Origin: Paraspadella gotoi
Taxonomy: Eukaryota > Chaetognatha
Assembly (NCBI GenBank): GCA_051294375.1
Contig: CM119269.1
Span: forward strand, 17,656,265-17,720,264
Reading direction: 5' to 3'
Length of the DNA: 64,000 bases
Shown: in pieces, positions 25,761 through 38,963 of the stretch
Numbering within the stretch: the first letter of the stretch is position 1
Layout of the letters: each line of letters opens with the position of its first letter
Program-made: the position numbers and the translations under genes
Notes under the pieces: generated by a model
The model's database searches: none
Told to the model about the DNA's origin: nothing
The model's input: only the letters and a program-made list of their open reading frames with translations

Positions 25761-26102
25761 ATGAAAGAAATAATAACAATTGAAAAAAGAAAACAATGGA
25801 GCGAAAAAAACAAAGCAAAAAGGAAAGGAATGGATAATAAAGCAAAAAAAAAAACAAAACAAAAAACCCCAAAAAAAAACAACCTCATCGGAGACCAATT
25901 AACAAAAATTTCCCAATTTAAACTGAACGAAAGAAGTACGTTTTTCAACGGAAAGAACAACGAACCGAAACGATCAATAATAATTAAACAAGTTCGCCAA
26001 GAATCTGGAGATCGCGCTATCGATATACCGGACAAAGTTCAGCGGCTGCACGAGTTGGTTCCGCAAGAATATCCTTACACTTTTTCGTCACCAAAACGAT
26101 GA
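25761..26102 (+). CDS. Hypothetical Lys-rich ORF, C-terminal half protein-like
   Basis: The first half is A-rich low complexity (KKKTKQKTPKKNN). The second half (SGDRAIDIPDKVQRLHELVP, then QEYPYTFSSPKR and TGA) looks like ordinary coding sequence. The only start is inside the A-rich part, so if coding at all the real piece is probably an exon covering about 25960-26102. Unrecognised. Confidence 0.22.
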   Translation: MKEIITIEKRKQWSEKNKAKRKGMDNKAKKKTKQKTPKKNNLIGDQLTKISQFKLNERSTFFNGKNNEPKRSIIIKQVRQESGDRAIDIPDKVQRLHELVPQEYPYTFSSPKR

Positions 26103-26179
26103 CAACTTGTGATACGGACTATTTATTCGACTGCGATAACAGAGAAAAACCGATTTGCGCTGAAATTTCAAGTTGTTAA
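26099..26179 (+). CDS. Small Cys-containing ORF (26 aa)
   Basis: ATG-initiated frame reading MTTCDTDYLFDCDNREKPIC then AEISSC and TAA, with four Cys in 26 residues. It overlaps the end of the Lys-rich frame at 25761-26102, so at most one is real. Could be an exon end of a disulphide-rich domain; too short to identify. Confidence 0.15.
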   Translation: MTTCDTDYLFDCDNREKPICAEISSC

Positions 26180-26588
26180 ATTTTATTTCAGTAAATTACG
26201 TGATAAAAATGTCAAGAAAAATCTAAAAGATAACAAAAATTTGAAGTAGACGTTTTTTTTGAAAAGTTGAAAAAAAAAAAGTTATAACGACAACAATGAC
26301 AAGAAGGAAAGAGGGCAATCCAAGGAGTTGAAAATGCATCGAGGCAAACCTGCAATAGCGCACCAAAAGAACAAAAATTGTCAAGGCCTTTCGACGCCGT
26401 GACAAATAGAACGAGGCGCGTCAAAGCGTAACAAAGGAAAGAGCGTGTCAAGCCTTCGAGGTACATCGCTTGGAGACTCGTTCTGACTCCGATGCAACTG
26501 TGTTAGTCTGAACCCTTTCACGATTTTTTTTTAGGGGGGAGAGAAGAGAGAGAGAGAGAGAGAGAAGAGAGAGGAGAGAGAAGAGAGA

Positions 26589-26644
<56 letters not shown>

Positions 26645-26860
26645 ATTTAGCCATTTTTGGCGGCGTAAAAAATGAGAATAAATTGGATTAAAGCCTCTCG
26701 GGGAAAGGATTTACTGATCGAGGGGACGGCTTCTCTTCTTTTCTCAAAAACTGACGGGTTTTTCGAGACAGGATTTTTAGGATGCGGCGACGCATCCCTG
26801 CACGTCGGGACGCGGGTCGGTCGGTCGGTCAGTTTATCGGACGGTCGATAAGATATAGTG

Positions 26861-26919
<59 letters not shown>

Positions 26920-27156
26920 CATTATTATTATTATCATTATTATTATTATCATTATTATTATTTTCATTATTATTATTTTCATTATCATTATTATTATTAT
27001 CATTATTATTATCATTATTATTATCATTATTATTATCATTATTATTATCATTATTATTATTTTCATTATTATTATCATTATTATTATTATTGTTATTATT
27101 ATAGTCATTATTATAATTATTATTATTATTATTAATATTATCATTATTATTATTAT
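26861..27156 (+). repeat. (ATT)n trinucleotide array, about 300 bases
   Basis: ATT units with a regular scatter of ATC and TTC variants, the latter often every fourth or fifth unit. It yields apparent frames of Ile, Tyr or Asn runs that are not genes. Confidence 0.95.
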
Positions 27157-27539
27157 CTAGTTTATTTATCAACATTGTTGCCGCATTTTCAATCTTCGAT
27201 GTCGTTCGTATGTCGTTATCGAATTCATCAAGTAATCATTCCTTCTCTTTCCACGTCCGTCGTCCCGATTGAAAAGCGTCCCTAATATTTCGTCTTTTGT
27301 CGAAAACTTCTTTTTAATTTTCGGTGTCACAGCGATGAGGTCGATCTTTGTCTTTTTAGCGACCTCTTTTTGGGTGTGGGGCCCTCTTGACGAGGTGGGA
27401 GTTTAAAGATCTTTAATCTTTGATTAATTTTATAATAAAAACGTACTAATAGTAATTCATCGAATTTTTATTAAACACTGGCCGGCTTCTTTGCCTTCTC
27501 ACGCTCGTTGAATCGCCCCCAAAAGAATTTGTTATAAAA

Positions 27540-27698
27540 ATTCCCCGCGCGTCGACCTTGGAACTCTCCTGGTGTGGCACGCCCTGGCTCCGCCCCCGAG
27601 AACGACACCTTTACTACCGTCCCTCGTGTGGCATCCCGACGTCACTTTCTCTTTTAACGTCAATGCCTCTTGCGTCATTCCTGACCTTGAGAGAGAGC

Positions 27699-27729
<31 letters not shown>

Positions 27730-27790
27730 TCGAGAGCCTGACACGTTAACGGCATTCCTTTAAAAACACTCGTCGACGCCGGGGCCCCGC
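27540..27790. promoter_or_regulatory. GC-rich block with GC-box and CRE-like motifs
   Basis: Contains CTCCGCCCC (Sp1/KLF-type on the minus strand), CGACGTCAC (CRE-like), ACACGTTAAC and a second GC-rich run GGGGCCCCGCCC, interrupted by a short (GA)n. This is the composition of a CpG-rich promoter, but no exon is recognised next to it. Confidence 0.2.
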
Positions 27791-28299
27791 CCACCGTTCC
27801 GACCCCCGAATCCCGTCCGCGAAGCAATTACTTCGTCACGCGAAGAGATTTACGGCCTTTTTTTTAAATTTTTCTTTTCGGACTTTTTAATAATAAATTT
27901 TCTCAAATTGATTCAAACTCGGGAACGACTGTGGTGGTTTTTTTTTGTGTGTGTGAGTATGAGTGTGAGTGGGAAGGTAGGCAGGTGAATTGGAGGTGTG
28001 ACGGGCGAGAGTTTTTTTTTCTCCTTTTAATTCGTTTTATTAATATTTCACTGTCAGTTACTTTGATTTGTTTTTTCTTTCCGCTGAGGGATGGGAGAGG
28101 AAGAGGTAGGAAGAGGGGGGAGGCAATTGGGATTCGGGGAAAAGAAGAGGGATTGAGGGGAAGTGGGGGGGAAGATGGGGATTGAGGGAAGTGGGGGGAG
28201 GAAGGGGGAGAGGAAGGGAAATGCCCGAGAATCGCAGCGAAAGAATGTAAGCGAGATGGAGAGCCTAAGAGAGTCTGTGAGAAAACGAGATGCAGAGAC

Positions 28300-28343
<44 letters not shown>

Positions 28344-28345
28344 CA

Positions 28346-28389
<44 letters not shown>

Positions 28390-28548
28390 TATTGCTTTTA
28401 CTTTTACGTTCACCCTCTTCTTCGCATTCTTAGAAGGGTTAAGGCCGAACGGAAAAATAAACACCAAAGATTCGACAAATTACAAACGAAAATTTTCTCT
28501 GGTTCGAAACAAAAACTCGAAGAAATCGCGCCAGGGCATTTGTTTGAG

Positions 28549-28616
28549 CATTCGTTTCTGTTTTTAAATCTGTTTTCGCATCAGTTTCTGTTTCTGCATC
28601 CGTTTCTGTTTTTGAG
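28549..28616 (-). repeat. Short minisatellite of TTTCTG / CATCCG units
   Basis: Units such as CATCAGTTTCTGTTTCTG and CATCCGTTTCTGTTTTTG repeat imperfectly. The minus strand reads as a Glu-Thr-Asp-Ala-Lys-Thr style repeat in one frame, probably without meaning. Confidence 0.6.
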
Positions 28617-29501
28617 TCCGAAACTGGAAAGTAGATTTTATTTCTTAGTCCCAAGAATGAGTTAACATAACCTGTTTATCGAGTCTGTTTACGCGATTGC
28701 AGTCACAAGCGGTGTATATTTATTTTTAAAAGTTTGAGAGTAATTATACTAATTATCCGCCTCGCCTAATATCAAGATTTTTTTCCCCCGAAAAAAAAAA
28801 GGTAAAAACGGAAAATTGTCAAAAAAGGGAATTGAAATAATAAAACGGGACGACCGAGAACTTTATTAACTTATGCATAAGTAAGTCCCTTCGAGTTAAC
28901 ACCCAATTTTCTTTCATACAACACTTGTTAATTTAGTTATTATTTTTTTAAAGCCGGGGGTCGTAAAAGCACAAAGGGGGTTCAGAACTAAAACTGTCCC
29001 GAAGGAGAAAAAGTTTTTGAAAGCGTCGCATCTTTCTTCATCTTGATATGATGCTCTACGAATTCCATGAGATAAAGACCTCTCCCGCTGCAATGACCCT
29101 AATGTAATAATCGGAATTTATTTTAGTGACTTTTAGAAACAATTTAAAGAATTACGTTTATTTTGTTTTTACCTTTCGACCCGGGGGAGAGTAGGGCGAG
29201 GAAATAGAGGAAGAGAGAGATAGCTGAGGTTAAAATACTATTCAAAAATACTTTTCAAGGAGGCAAATTGTTTTCGGGTATTTAAAAAATAGTAAAACAG
29301 GTCAAATTAGGTTAGTAAGGCCAAAATCATACGTATAGTTTTTAAAAAATCGAAAATATTCGAAACTTATTGGGTAAAATAAACTAAAACTCATTCAAAA
29401 ATGCTTTTTATTGTAATCAATCTTTTTATAGTAAACAAAACGGTTAGAATAACACTAAAACTCGCCATCGCTTCCATGAACTCGCGACAGAAATTTTGAA
29501 G

Positions 29502-29620
29502 ACCGTCGCATCAGGGTTCGGCATAGTAACCTGGTCAGGGTCGCAAAACGCCGCATAGTGTCGGCATAGTGCCGCGTTAGACCTCGGCGAAGCACTCTCC
29601 GAATCGGCAAGGCGAGATTA
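29502..29620 (+). repeat. Hairpin minisatellite, about 22-bp units (left arm)
   Basis: Imperfect tandem units each containing a short inverted repeat such as CGGCATAGTGCCG or CGGCAAAACGCCG separated by a TTAG/CCTG-type linker. Its inverted counterpart is at 53913-54030. Confidence 0.65.
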
Positions 29621-32554
29621 AGTCTGAAATTACATCGCGTCAGGCGAATATGAGGACGAATATGGAAAAAAAAATAGAGAAAGTTATATTGTTTTTCTTT
29701 CGCGGTTTTTTTTATTTCTTTATTAATGATAGAATAGGCCAACCCACATCATTCCCTATGAAAAAAAATCGCTTGGCTTTGCCTTTTGGGAAAAGTTCTG
29801 GCAAACAATATAACTTTTTAAAAAAAGTTCATTTTCTTTTAAAACTTGTTTAAATATCAAACAAAGTAAGGTTTTAATTCTGTAATTAATCAATTCGTAA
29901 TTATGAAAGTCGAAAACGCTCTTGCTCATCAGCACAATGTCGTGATCTGGACAATCTCTCGCTTCAGACTCCTTTTTTTCTCTCTTCACGGGTACTTTTT
30001 TCGTCAGGCCCAATAATCTTTGTCTTCTCTCCTCTCTCTCGCTCTCTTCCGAAAGATGTAACTCTGAGACAGAAAATGTTTCCCGAAGGCTGCAAGGGCA
30101 AAGGTAAAGCGATGTTGCCACACCTTAAATGCTTGTTGGTATCGACAAAATTGAAAACAAAGATCCACAATAAATTGTAAGTCAAAAATAGATTGAAAAC
30201 TAGTAAGTCTCTCATATAGGTAGTTTAAAGTGACTTTGTTTAAAAGATATTTGAGGTTTATTTTATTTAAAAATAAAATTACTACTATATATAGTATAAA
30301 TCATAAAGTAATACTTTCCAAAAGCGCCCATTTCAGCGCTGGTTCAGAAATTGGGTGAAAGAATATTGGTAATGCGGCTTAGAGTGAGACATTATCGTTG
30401 ATGATTAGGTATTTCGTTAAGAATTTTGTAAGAGATTAGCTTTTAGTTATATGGTTTAAAATTTAATTTTACGAAATAATTAAATACGAATTTCTTGGTC
30501 TTGGGTGAAGTTGGGTGAGTTTGGGTTTTCAATGGTATTGAGATAAATTTAATCCTACTTTCTCCATAATGTTTTCCTCATTTTCCTAGCATTCTTATAA
30601 TCCCCTTCTTTTCCTAGATATGAACAAACATACCACATACACATACCCATCTTCACATTTACAAGAACGAAATCTATTTGTCCCTTATTCAAAGTATAAA
30701 TGCTTTTTGGTTAGTTCAATATCACGTCCTATATTTAGACAGTTGGCTCAGTTACAGCTAATAGAGTAATTAGACTTAGTCATAACACAGTTAAAATCGA
30801 TTAAAAAAAAATTAGCAAACAAAAAAAAATTTATTTGAAAATATTTAATATTGGAACTATGGTCCCAAGCCTTAATATTACTATAGAATTTTATAAGAAT
30901 TTATAAGATTTTTTTCTTAGGACAGGACAGAAAACGTCAGTGGCGGAGAAGCTCTTATTTTATTGTCTTGCTCTGTTTAATAAACTTTTTCAACGCCTCA
31001 ATGTCAATTTCGAAAAATCCGACCGGTAAATGAAAACGCCCGGAGCGAGTTCGCCTCGAAGGGAGCAGAAACCCTTAATGAGGTTCGTTGCTAACTGAAT
31101 TGAAGCTTCAGCCCACCTCTGAGGTGCGAATATCTCAGAATCTTTTCTCTTCTCTCTCTCTCACACACACAGAATAAATTTTGCTTAGATCAATCCACTG
31201 ACGACCTCGTAGTGCGCGTGTGTGGTGTGTGTTAAAGAGAGAGAGATAGAGAGAGAGCTTTTTTGCTGTCAAAATCAATTCGCAATTGACGAATGGAGAA
31301 TGACGACCCACAAGTTTTTTTTTTTAATGTTTTATTTCAACGTATCACTGCTTATTTTGTTCATTTTTTACAATGAACAAACAGACGCGACAAAAAGAAT
31401 ACACATTAATTAGAAAAAAAAAAAACCGAATTAATAAATAATTATTCTCGACGACCGTGGCGTAGAACGAAAAAAAACAGAACAATAACGAAAATCATAT
31501 CCACTGCAATTGTAATATTAAAAAAAAGGTTAAATAAAAGTATCGGGGAAACAAAATAGCTTTTTTTTACTTCTCTACGTATATGATGACGTCATAAGGC
31601 GCCCACCCGATTTTTAAAAAACAACAAGCTAATACCACAGTAGATTAACAACAACCTTAAAAGTAAAAATAAACAAATTACTAGGGAAGCTTTCCTTTCG
31701 CCTCAATAATGAGAGAGAGAGGAATCGATGCTATTACATCTCAGAAGGGTTGGAATTGGACGAGAGGAGATAAAAAATCTCGAAATGAAAATCCGAATTC
31801 GAATGTGGGGGTCGACAAAGGGGAAAGGAAGCGGAGGAGAAAATGAGACTGGAATGTCAGAAATGATAAAAAGACAAATGATGACGACTGGGGAAGGGCA
31901 AAAGTTATAACACATAAAAAGGTATTAAAAAAGAATTAACTGGAAACGACAGAAGAAAAGTATTGAAAAAGAAAGAAGCTAGTTGCTATGGCTGAAAAAA
32001 AATTGAAAAAAGATATAAAAAGAAAAAAAGGAAAAAATAAGAAAACTGGAAAAGAAGGAGACGATGAATGACTAATGAGATTCAAATTCAAAGAGAAAGC
32101 GAATCCAAAAAAGGGAGGATAAAAAAGAACGGGGGGGGGGAAACCGTCGTTGGAATCTTAACAATATTTTTATATGAGAAAATATTAATGAGGGTCAGGC
32201 AATGGAAAGAGGTGAGGGAAGGAGAGGGAATGGATATAATGGCGTTGAATGTCGAGACAAATCACGTGAGCGAACGACGACGAATAAAAAGAAGACTTTG
32301 TTTCGAATGGTCTCTTTTTCCTTCTCTTTTTTTTTTTTGTTTTGTTTTTTGCCGCGCGGCGCTCGAACTTGTGCGTTGGGAAATATCAAGTTTCGAATTA
32401 TTGCGTTTTTATTTTTGGCGGATGCAGAATCATGAAGTGGGAGGTCAGAGGATTGTGGAAGAATTGTAAGAGTTGGATGACGCAGGGAAGATGGCAAATG
32501 CAGATACGCCAAGGGGTTACGCGTCAACGCAGAAGGTTGACAGCGTTCCCGCGA

Positions 32555-35500
32555 TCACCACAATGGCGCCGCCGCCAGCGCCCATCGCTGAGAGGACGCC
32601 AAGAAAGACCGCCGACGAAGGCCGCTTTCGACACGTTCGGGCGCCGTTGGGCGGACGCGGCGCGCCCCGTCCTTCCACGACGCAGTAACTGCCGACCCAC
32701 TTTCCGTCGCACTTGGTGGCTTTTCTCGACCCTTGTCGTCCTGCCGCGGCTTGACCGGGCGTTAGGGGATCCGATTCTCGCGGCGGTCTCTGCCGCGGCG
32801 TTGACGTCGCCGCGGCCGCTTCCCCTCAATTCCGAACCCGTCCTCGGCGTAGTCTTCTTTTGTCGTCGTCGTCGTCGTCGATTCGCTCGGCGTTGTCGTC
32901 AGCCGCTTCCGCTTCCCCTCGCCCGATGACGCGCTTGCTTCAAGTTCCGGCCTTCGACGTCCATTCCGTTGTAGGCGTTTTTTAGTCGTTGCGTCATCGA
33001 TCGCAGCGCCACCAGTTTTCTGAATAATGGTTTCAAGAAAGATCCAAAAATGTCCCAAGAAATTTCGAAGAAGTATTCTGATCTTTCTTTCATTACATTC
33101 AAATTGAAAAATAGAAACAAAACTGAATAATTTGGCTTTTACAAGATGAAATAGTTAAAATAGAAATTAATCGTTTTGAAACACAAAGTTATTTTTATAA
33201 AAATTCTAAGAATATCATCGCAGATGAATCGGAAAAATCAAAATCCTTGTTAAAATGCTAAAATGTTAAAAATTTAAGTAATTATTATACCTTTACTGCG
33301 AGTTTTTACCACATATCACGCATTACAATTTAGGAGAGACAACCTAATTGATCATTGATAATCAGATAACATCTGTATCCATTTTCCAGCGTTGATATAA
33401 ACAATGGGGAAAAAGAGAAACCTAAACAATTCTTCACAGACCTTGATACGCTGTTCGGCTTAAGAGATTCGTTGTGCGAGGAAATGGAAGGAAACTCTGG
33501 TTCTTCGTCTGTGCCTCAACCCGTCGCCACGAACAGCGGCTCGTATCGACCTTTGCCGCGCCCGTTCCAGCGACGCCTCCTCCGTCGGCCGTCTCCGCCG
33601 CCAGATCTTCTCTCGTTTGTTGCAGACGTTGTGGGGCAGGTGCGTCCAGATGCTGCGGGAGATCTTGATCTTCGACTTCATCTCGCGGACGAGAAAGTCA
33701 GGGATTCCCGTGGGGATTGTGACGAGTGCCACCGACGCCGAGGCCGGAACCGGCGCCGCCACTGAATCCGCCACGCTCGTAGTTCATCTCCACGAAGACG
33801 CCGTCGTTTTTGGGTCCACCGGCGCCACCGCGACGTGCACCGCCGCTGCCGGGCGCGTCGGGAAAACTGACCGGGACGCCCGGAATCGACACGGCCTTCG
33901 TCAATTATGACGTCGTCACCCTCTGCGTCGTCAACTCTAAGAGAAGTGATGCCAGCGCCGCCAGTCGACGCCGATCGGCTAAGGCGTCGCGACGGTCGCG
34001 GTCGTCGGCGTCGGACGCTTCGGGTGTCTCCGCGCCGCGTCGGGTACGAAGAGATGCGCGGGCGCTGACCGAGCGGCGCCGCCGGTTGTGGTTGAAGTCC
34101 GGAGTGCCGCATTGCCTGAAGACACGCTTCGAGACCTGTGGAAAATGGGAAGGGTCAACTAAATTCGCATGAATTCAATACACATATGTACATATATCCT
34201 TCCTTCGTGTGATCTTCAGGTCAAGTTGGTTGACGTTAGTCTGTATGTCATAAAATGAGTCCTTGTGGCGGTATATTCACACCGCCTCACATCACCATCG
34301 CTCAGCCAATACCATTGATCAGAGGGTGAATACACCATCCAGGCTTGTGTTCCATTGAGACTGTCCTAGGGTAACCGCGCTAGTGATTGGAGGCGTCACT
34401 GAGGGTCGGAAGCCCCCAAAGCCAACAGTGAGATGCCCCATCGCAATGGGCATCACAGGCAACCCGGCTGTTGGCCATATCCTCATGCAAATTTATATTT
34501 TTCTCTTTTTTCTTTCTCTTTTTCTCACCTCGGCGCTCGTATCCTGAAAATTCATGATGGCCTCGGAGATTTTGACGTCTTACGGTCGACGACTTGCTCG
34601 ATGTTGAAGGGACCTTCGAGGCGATCGGCGAGCATCGTCAACGGCGTCCGTGAATTTGTTCCAGGTGCTGTCCAGTTCGGACTGAAGGGAGAACGGAATA
34701 CCGATCAGAAAGAGAACGATTGAATATGAAAGAAAACAACAATTACAATAAAAAAAGTCAAGAATAGAGAAATGGAGGAAAATAATTGTTTTCATAAATA
34801 AAAATGAAGAATAAAAATAAAAAAAGATAATTTATCAATTGTGAAAGAAAAAGTTTATTATATCGAGATATTCTGACAAAAACCCCCGCCCCAGCCACCC
34901 ACCCCGTTAACTTCCTCCATCCCTCCGCCCTACCTGCTGCGATAAGCATCCCTTCATGACGTTGAGACAGAGGGAGTTGCAGGGTCGAATGGCGGGCAGG
35001 CCCTGACAGTGTGGGCAAAACTTCATCCGCATCAGGGCGACGTGGCAGAGCTGCGACGGCTGCAGCTCCGAAGATCGATGGATGACGTCGCGCCCGACGG
35101 CCAGCGCCTGGACGAACGATCTCGCCGCCGTGAAGGAACGCTTGACCTGGAGGGTGAGCCGCTGCGGAACGTCCTTGAAGGGCTTCAGTTCCTCCATAAG
35201 GTCGGTGACGCAGGTGAGGTAACCCTCGTCGAACTGAAGAGTAAAAATTGGATGAGGGGTTTGACTGTTTGGACTGTTTGGTGCAAATCATTCAATCGGT
35301 GCAGTCAATCTTGTCGACTGCCATTTGACTGGGGAGTTTGATTCTCTTGGGTAGATGCGTATCATCCTTATTTAGGTAAAAGGGAGAATCCTATGTCTTT
35401 TGTTATAGCTGAGAAATGAACCTATTTAATTGGTCGTTGGTCTCTAAGTCATAACTACAATTTTATCTGATTGAAAGTCGAATTTGAGGCTTGGATTTTG

Positions 35501-35680
35501 ATTTGACGAAGTTGTTCTATGTTTGGTGCAATATGCATAGCCTTTTTTATATAGAACATACGAGCAAACAAAATGAGCGGGCGGAACAAGACGAGCAAAA
35601 ATTAGCGTGGTGAGAGGCGCGTAACGTCTTTGTGTTCTGATCTTTGCTTACTGATCGATTGGCAACAAAGACGGTGGCAC

Positions 35681-35733
<53 letters not shown>

Positions 35734-37781
35734 TCTCTCCATCTCTCTCTCTCTCTCTCTCTCCTCTCTCTCTCCAATGCCCTGAAGGGTAAGTGGGCAA
35801 ATTTGCCCGCGAGAACAACACTCTCCTCTCTCTCTCTCTCTCTCTCTTTCTCCCTGCACACACCAGGTATTGTGTCAACAATCCAGTGGCCCCGCTCTCT
35901 CGACCAAAAGGGAAAACAAGAAAGAAAGAAATAAAAACAGGGCGAATATCCGGTTTTTGTTTGGCCATTCATCGAGAAACAGAGAAGGTGGCGGAGGGGA
36001 GGTAGGGGGGGGGTGGAAAGAAAGACGAGGAAAAAGACGGAGAGAATGTGGACAATCTGTAATCTTCTCGACGCTAATCCCTTGAAAAAATACCTTTAAT
36101 CGTTTCGTCAGTAGAGGTTTTCGGTCGGTTGGACTCTCTTTGTCCCTCATTTGACGGGAAATGATTAAGAAGAAAAGAGCCCTCGCTTTTTTAATATTTT
36201 TTTGGATTTTCTGTTACGGGGAGGGGAAAGAAGTTTTCTCCCTACGATGGATCGATGACACGAAATGAGATGGGAGACTTCGATCGAAAAGATCGAGAAT
36301 TTTAAGAGAAAATCGCGTCTTTAATAATTAAAAAAAAGGGAAGAAATTGCGCTCTCCCTTTTATTTGATTTTCAAGATCCAGAGGTTGGCTGGAAGGTTT
36401 TTATATTTATTTTTTATTTCCCCAATTTTAAAAGTTCCTATTTTAACGATGAGCAATTGACATTTTCTTTTCCTTTTAAGTTATTTTTTTCGGCTCCCGT
36501 CAAAAAAATCCTGCTGGTAATCGATCGAGAATCTCCGAAAAAAATTAAGGCAACTCGATTTATTTTTAATTATTTTTAGTTTTGGACCCAGGGACTTTCG
36601 ATTCAAGCGTCAGATCGAATTTTTGTAGCAGACCAATTAAAAAAATTCAGCGTCAAAATATATATATATTTATTTCTAGTATTTTATTTCCCAATTTGCA
36701 GGTGTCTGCGAAAATTAATGACAATTTCCACCAATCAACCGCTATTAGTCTCGAATTAACCGTGCCGGGTCCAAACGTTAACCCGTGAGTCTCCATACAC
36801 GTCAAAATCTCATCCCTCCCGCCAACTCCCACGTACCCTACCCTCCAAACGCACCTGGTACTGCGCGTTCAACAACATGGAACATCTTCTTAAGGAGCTC
36901 GGCAAAAAAGTTGTCCATCACGTCGCCGAGATCGACGTTGCCCCCGCGAAAGAACTTCCTCAGGTCTCGGAAGAGATCCTCGAAGACCTTGGAGTTTTGC
37001 TCGTAGAGGGCCCGTAGGTGCGGAGGAACATTTTGTTGAGGTCTTTTCCCCGTTGTCGAGGAGGCGCGCGTAGAACTGGTCGAACCGTGCCGTCTGGGCT
37101 GTGAAGAGGCGGCGGAGGTGTTTGGTAGATTCGCGCAGGCTGTCGTCAAAGTCCACGCGGCACCTGGCCGACAGTTTGTGTTCCATGCCGCGGGTGCAGC
37201 AGGTGCCGTTGCCGCCGCCGCTGCTGCAGAACTGAAGTCGCTCGCCGACGATGGGGAGAAAGGGGACGTCGGTGCGGGAGAGGGCCGACTGATGGGGCGG
37301 AGCGTTTCACCTCGTGACAGCCTTGAGAGAAGAGGGAAGGGAAAAGAACATAGAAAGGGATTTAAATTTTGAGAATATTACGTACTTATAATTAAATATA
37401 CATGATTATATTTTATGAATTTAAGGGAAACAGTGATTTTACATTTTCTTTATACATTCGATTGTTTGACGACTCTGAATTCGCAACTAACTAGCAATCT
37501 TGTTTCCTGGATTACCACTTCATTCCAGACACCCACGCAAAGTTTTTAGATTTGGCTTTTAGAGGGCCTACGCGGTCTCCGTCCTTTATACGGCGAGAGG
37601 GAAGGTCGTCCGTTCGATCCGGTTCTAAACTTTTTTTTTTACTTTTTTACTTTTGGACGAAAAACGAAAATATTTTTCCTTTTTTCTCCTCCTTTCGATT
37701 CTCTTTTGTTTGATTTCCTTTTTTTCGCACCAAGGTGAACTTTGCTTCTTCCAAGAATTTCCGATTCTCTCTCTTGGTCTC

Positions 37782-37845
<64 letters not shown>

Positions 37846-38963
37846 CATCCTCTCCAAATAACCGCGCGCCATTCAAAACAGTTTTTTTTTTTCTTTAAAA
37901 CAAATCTGTCCCGTTTCGTCATCGTCACTTCGGTGACAATCCTCGTCACGGACGTCGTCGTCGTCGTCGTCGTAAGTCGTCGTCTTTGGTGGCAAGGGTC
38001 GTCCTTTGCCGCAACTTTTTGACTCCTCGTCGCGAATCGTGCTCGGCATCGGAGTCTCACGGGCCACTCGGGGCCACCGGGTCTCGAAGACGACCCACCA
38101 GGGACGTTCGCACGCCCCCTCTTGCCCCGCGTCATTGTTCAAACGGACCGCCCTCACTCGAGACGTAGAAACAACACAATTTTGGTTCACTCCGTAGCTC
38201 ACTCCTGTTTCTTCCCGCATTCGATATTAGATTTAATAATCCATCACCTTTTGCGGACCATTTACACATTAAATGAAAACTTGACACGGTCAAGTTAAGT
38301 ATTCTCAGTTGACTCACAAGAGGAATTAGGTATTCGGATCGAAATCTACAGTAAAGCCAAGTTTAATAAAACTGAAAAATAATAATGTAAGAAATACAAA
38401 GGACACAAAGGACGATACTATTTACTAATTATCCAGGTCTTGTTCTTAACTTTTGCCCCGTCACTTTTTCACCGCTTCAGCATGCTTTTTCATTTTTGGT
38501 CGGAATTGTCTTGAGCTTTAATGTTTCTTCAATATAATAATTGTAAGATCTTTCCTACATTAGGAGAAGTGACTTTCGTCTAAAAAAATATTTAGCAAGT
38601 GACAAAAATCAACAAACACAAAAATCATACAACTTTTTACCTGTGTTAACGGCTCCCACTTGGGAAACGAAGTGAATACGGCGAAGACGACGGCGACGAA
38701 AATCGACGCCGCCGCTTTGATTCTTCGCCGCGCCGAACCGTTCGTCGTCCGTCGACTCCTGGCGACGCCGCGGAGACTTTGGCGTCGCCCGTCGAGGCCG
38801 TCGACGAGGCTGTGGGGAGATTTCCGCTTCGAGGGCGCGTCGTCGTAGTAGTCGTCGTGGCCGCCGTCGTCGCCCGTTCGCGCGCCTAATCTCGATTTTG
38901 TAAAACCGGAAGCGTCAAGGAGTTCCAACACACGTCGGCGATCGATTCGCTGTCGTTCGCCAT
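32555..38963 (-). pseudogene. Inverted second copy of the glypican gene, frameshifted as assembled
   Basis: All six exons of the 44640-51015 gene are present in reverse order on the minus strand: 38641-38963, 36855-37321, 34934-35233, 34529-34680, 33442-34135 and 32555-about 33020. Splice sites are kept, but the reading frame is broken. Exon 1 has an extra base in the A-run at 38902-38905 and lacks a base near 38672. Exons 4 and 5 are one and two bases shorter than their partners, and the exon 6 boundary near 33019 is damaged. Exon 3 keeps its 300-base length. The lesions are small indels, many in homopolymers or short repeats, rather than the mixed substitutions of an ageing pseudogene. An error-rich duplicate or alternative haplotype is more likely than a real dead gene. 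Confidence 0.75.
37558..37629 (+). tRNA. tRNA-like sequence in glypican intron 1 (left arm), probably a pseudogene
   Basis: 72 bases with a full 7-bp acceptor pairing (TTTAGAG with TTCTAAA, one G-U), a TTCGATC T loop and a B box GTTCGATCC. A central hairpin (CCGT, loop CCTTTAT, ACGG) sits where the anticodon arm should be but lacks T33. The D-arm does not fold well, so no anticodon is assigned. It is antisense to the host glypican copy. Could be a tRNA-derived repeat. Confidence 0.28.

Larger units (their letters stand above)
22823..26860. other. Unique stretch, mostly pyrimidine- or purine-rich, no firm gene
   Basis: Holds a short (GAC)n (23388-23425), long T/C-rich sequence (23770-24050, 24250-24360), a GC-rich patch with TGAGTCA near 25010 and long G/A-rich sequence (25050-25560). 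Apart from weak ORFs near 26000, I see no gene. Confidence 0.6.
27157..29220. other. Unique stretch up to the large inverted duplication, no gene seen
   Basis: Apart from the GC-rich block near 27600, it contains GT-rich (27940-27970), G-rich (28085-28225) and (GA)n (28307-28387) sequence and then AT-rich sequence. No exon-like frame found. Confidence 0.6.

Noticed and set aside
26782-27175. Poly-Ile, poly-Tyr and poly-Asn frames
   Set aside because: Direct translation of the (ATT)n array in its frames.
29316-29330. TTAGG-type telomere-like motif
   Set aside because: Only a single occurrence of TTAGGTTAG, not a tandem array.
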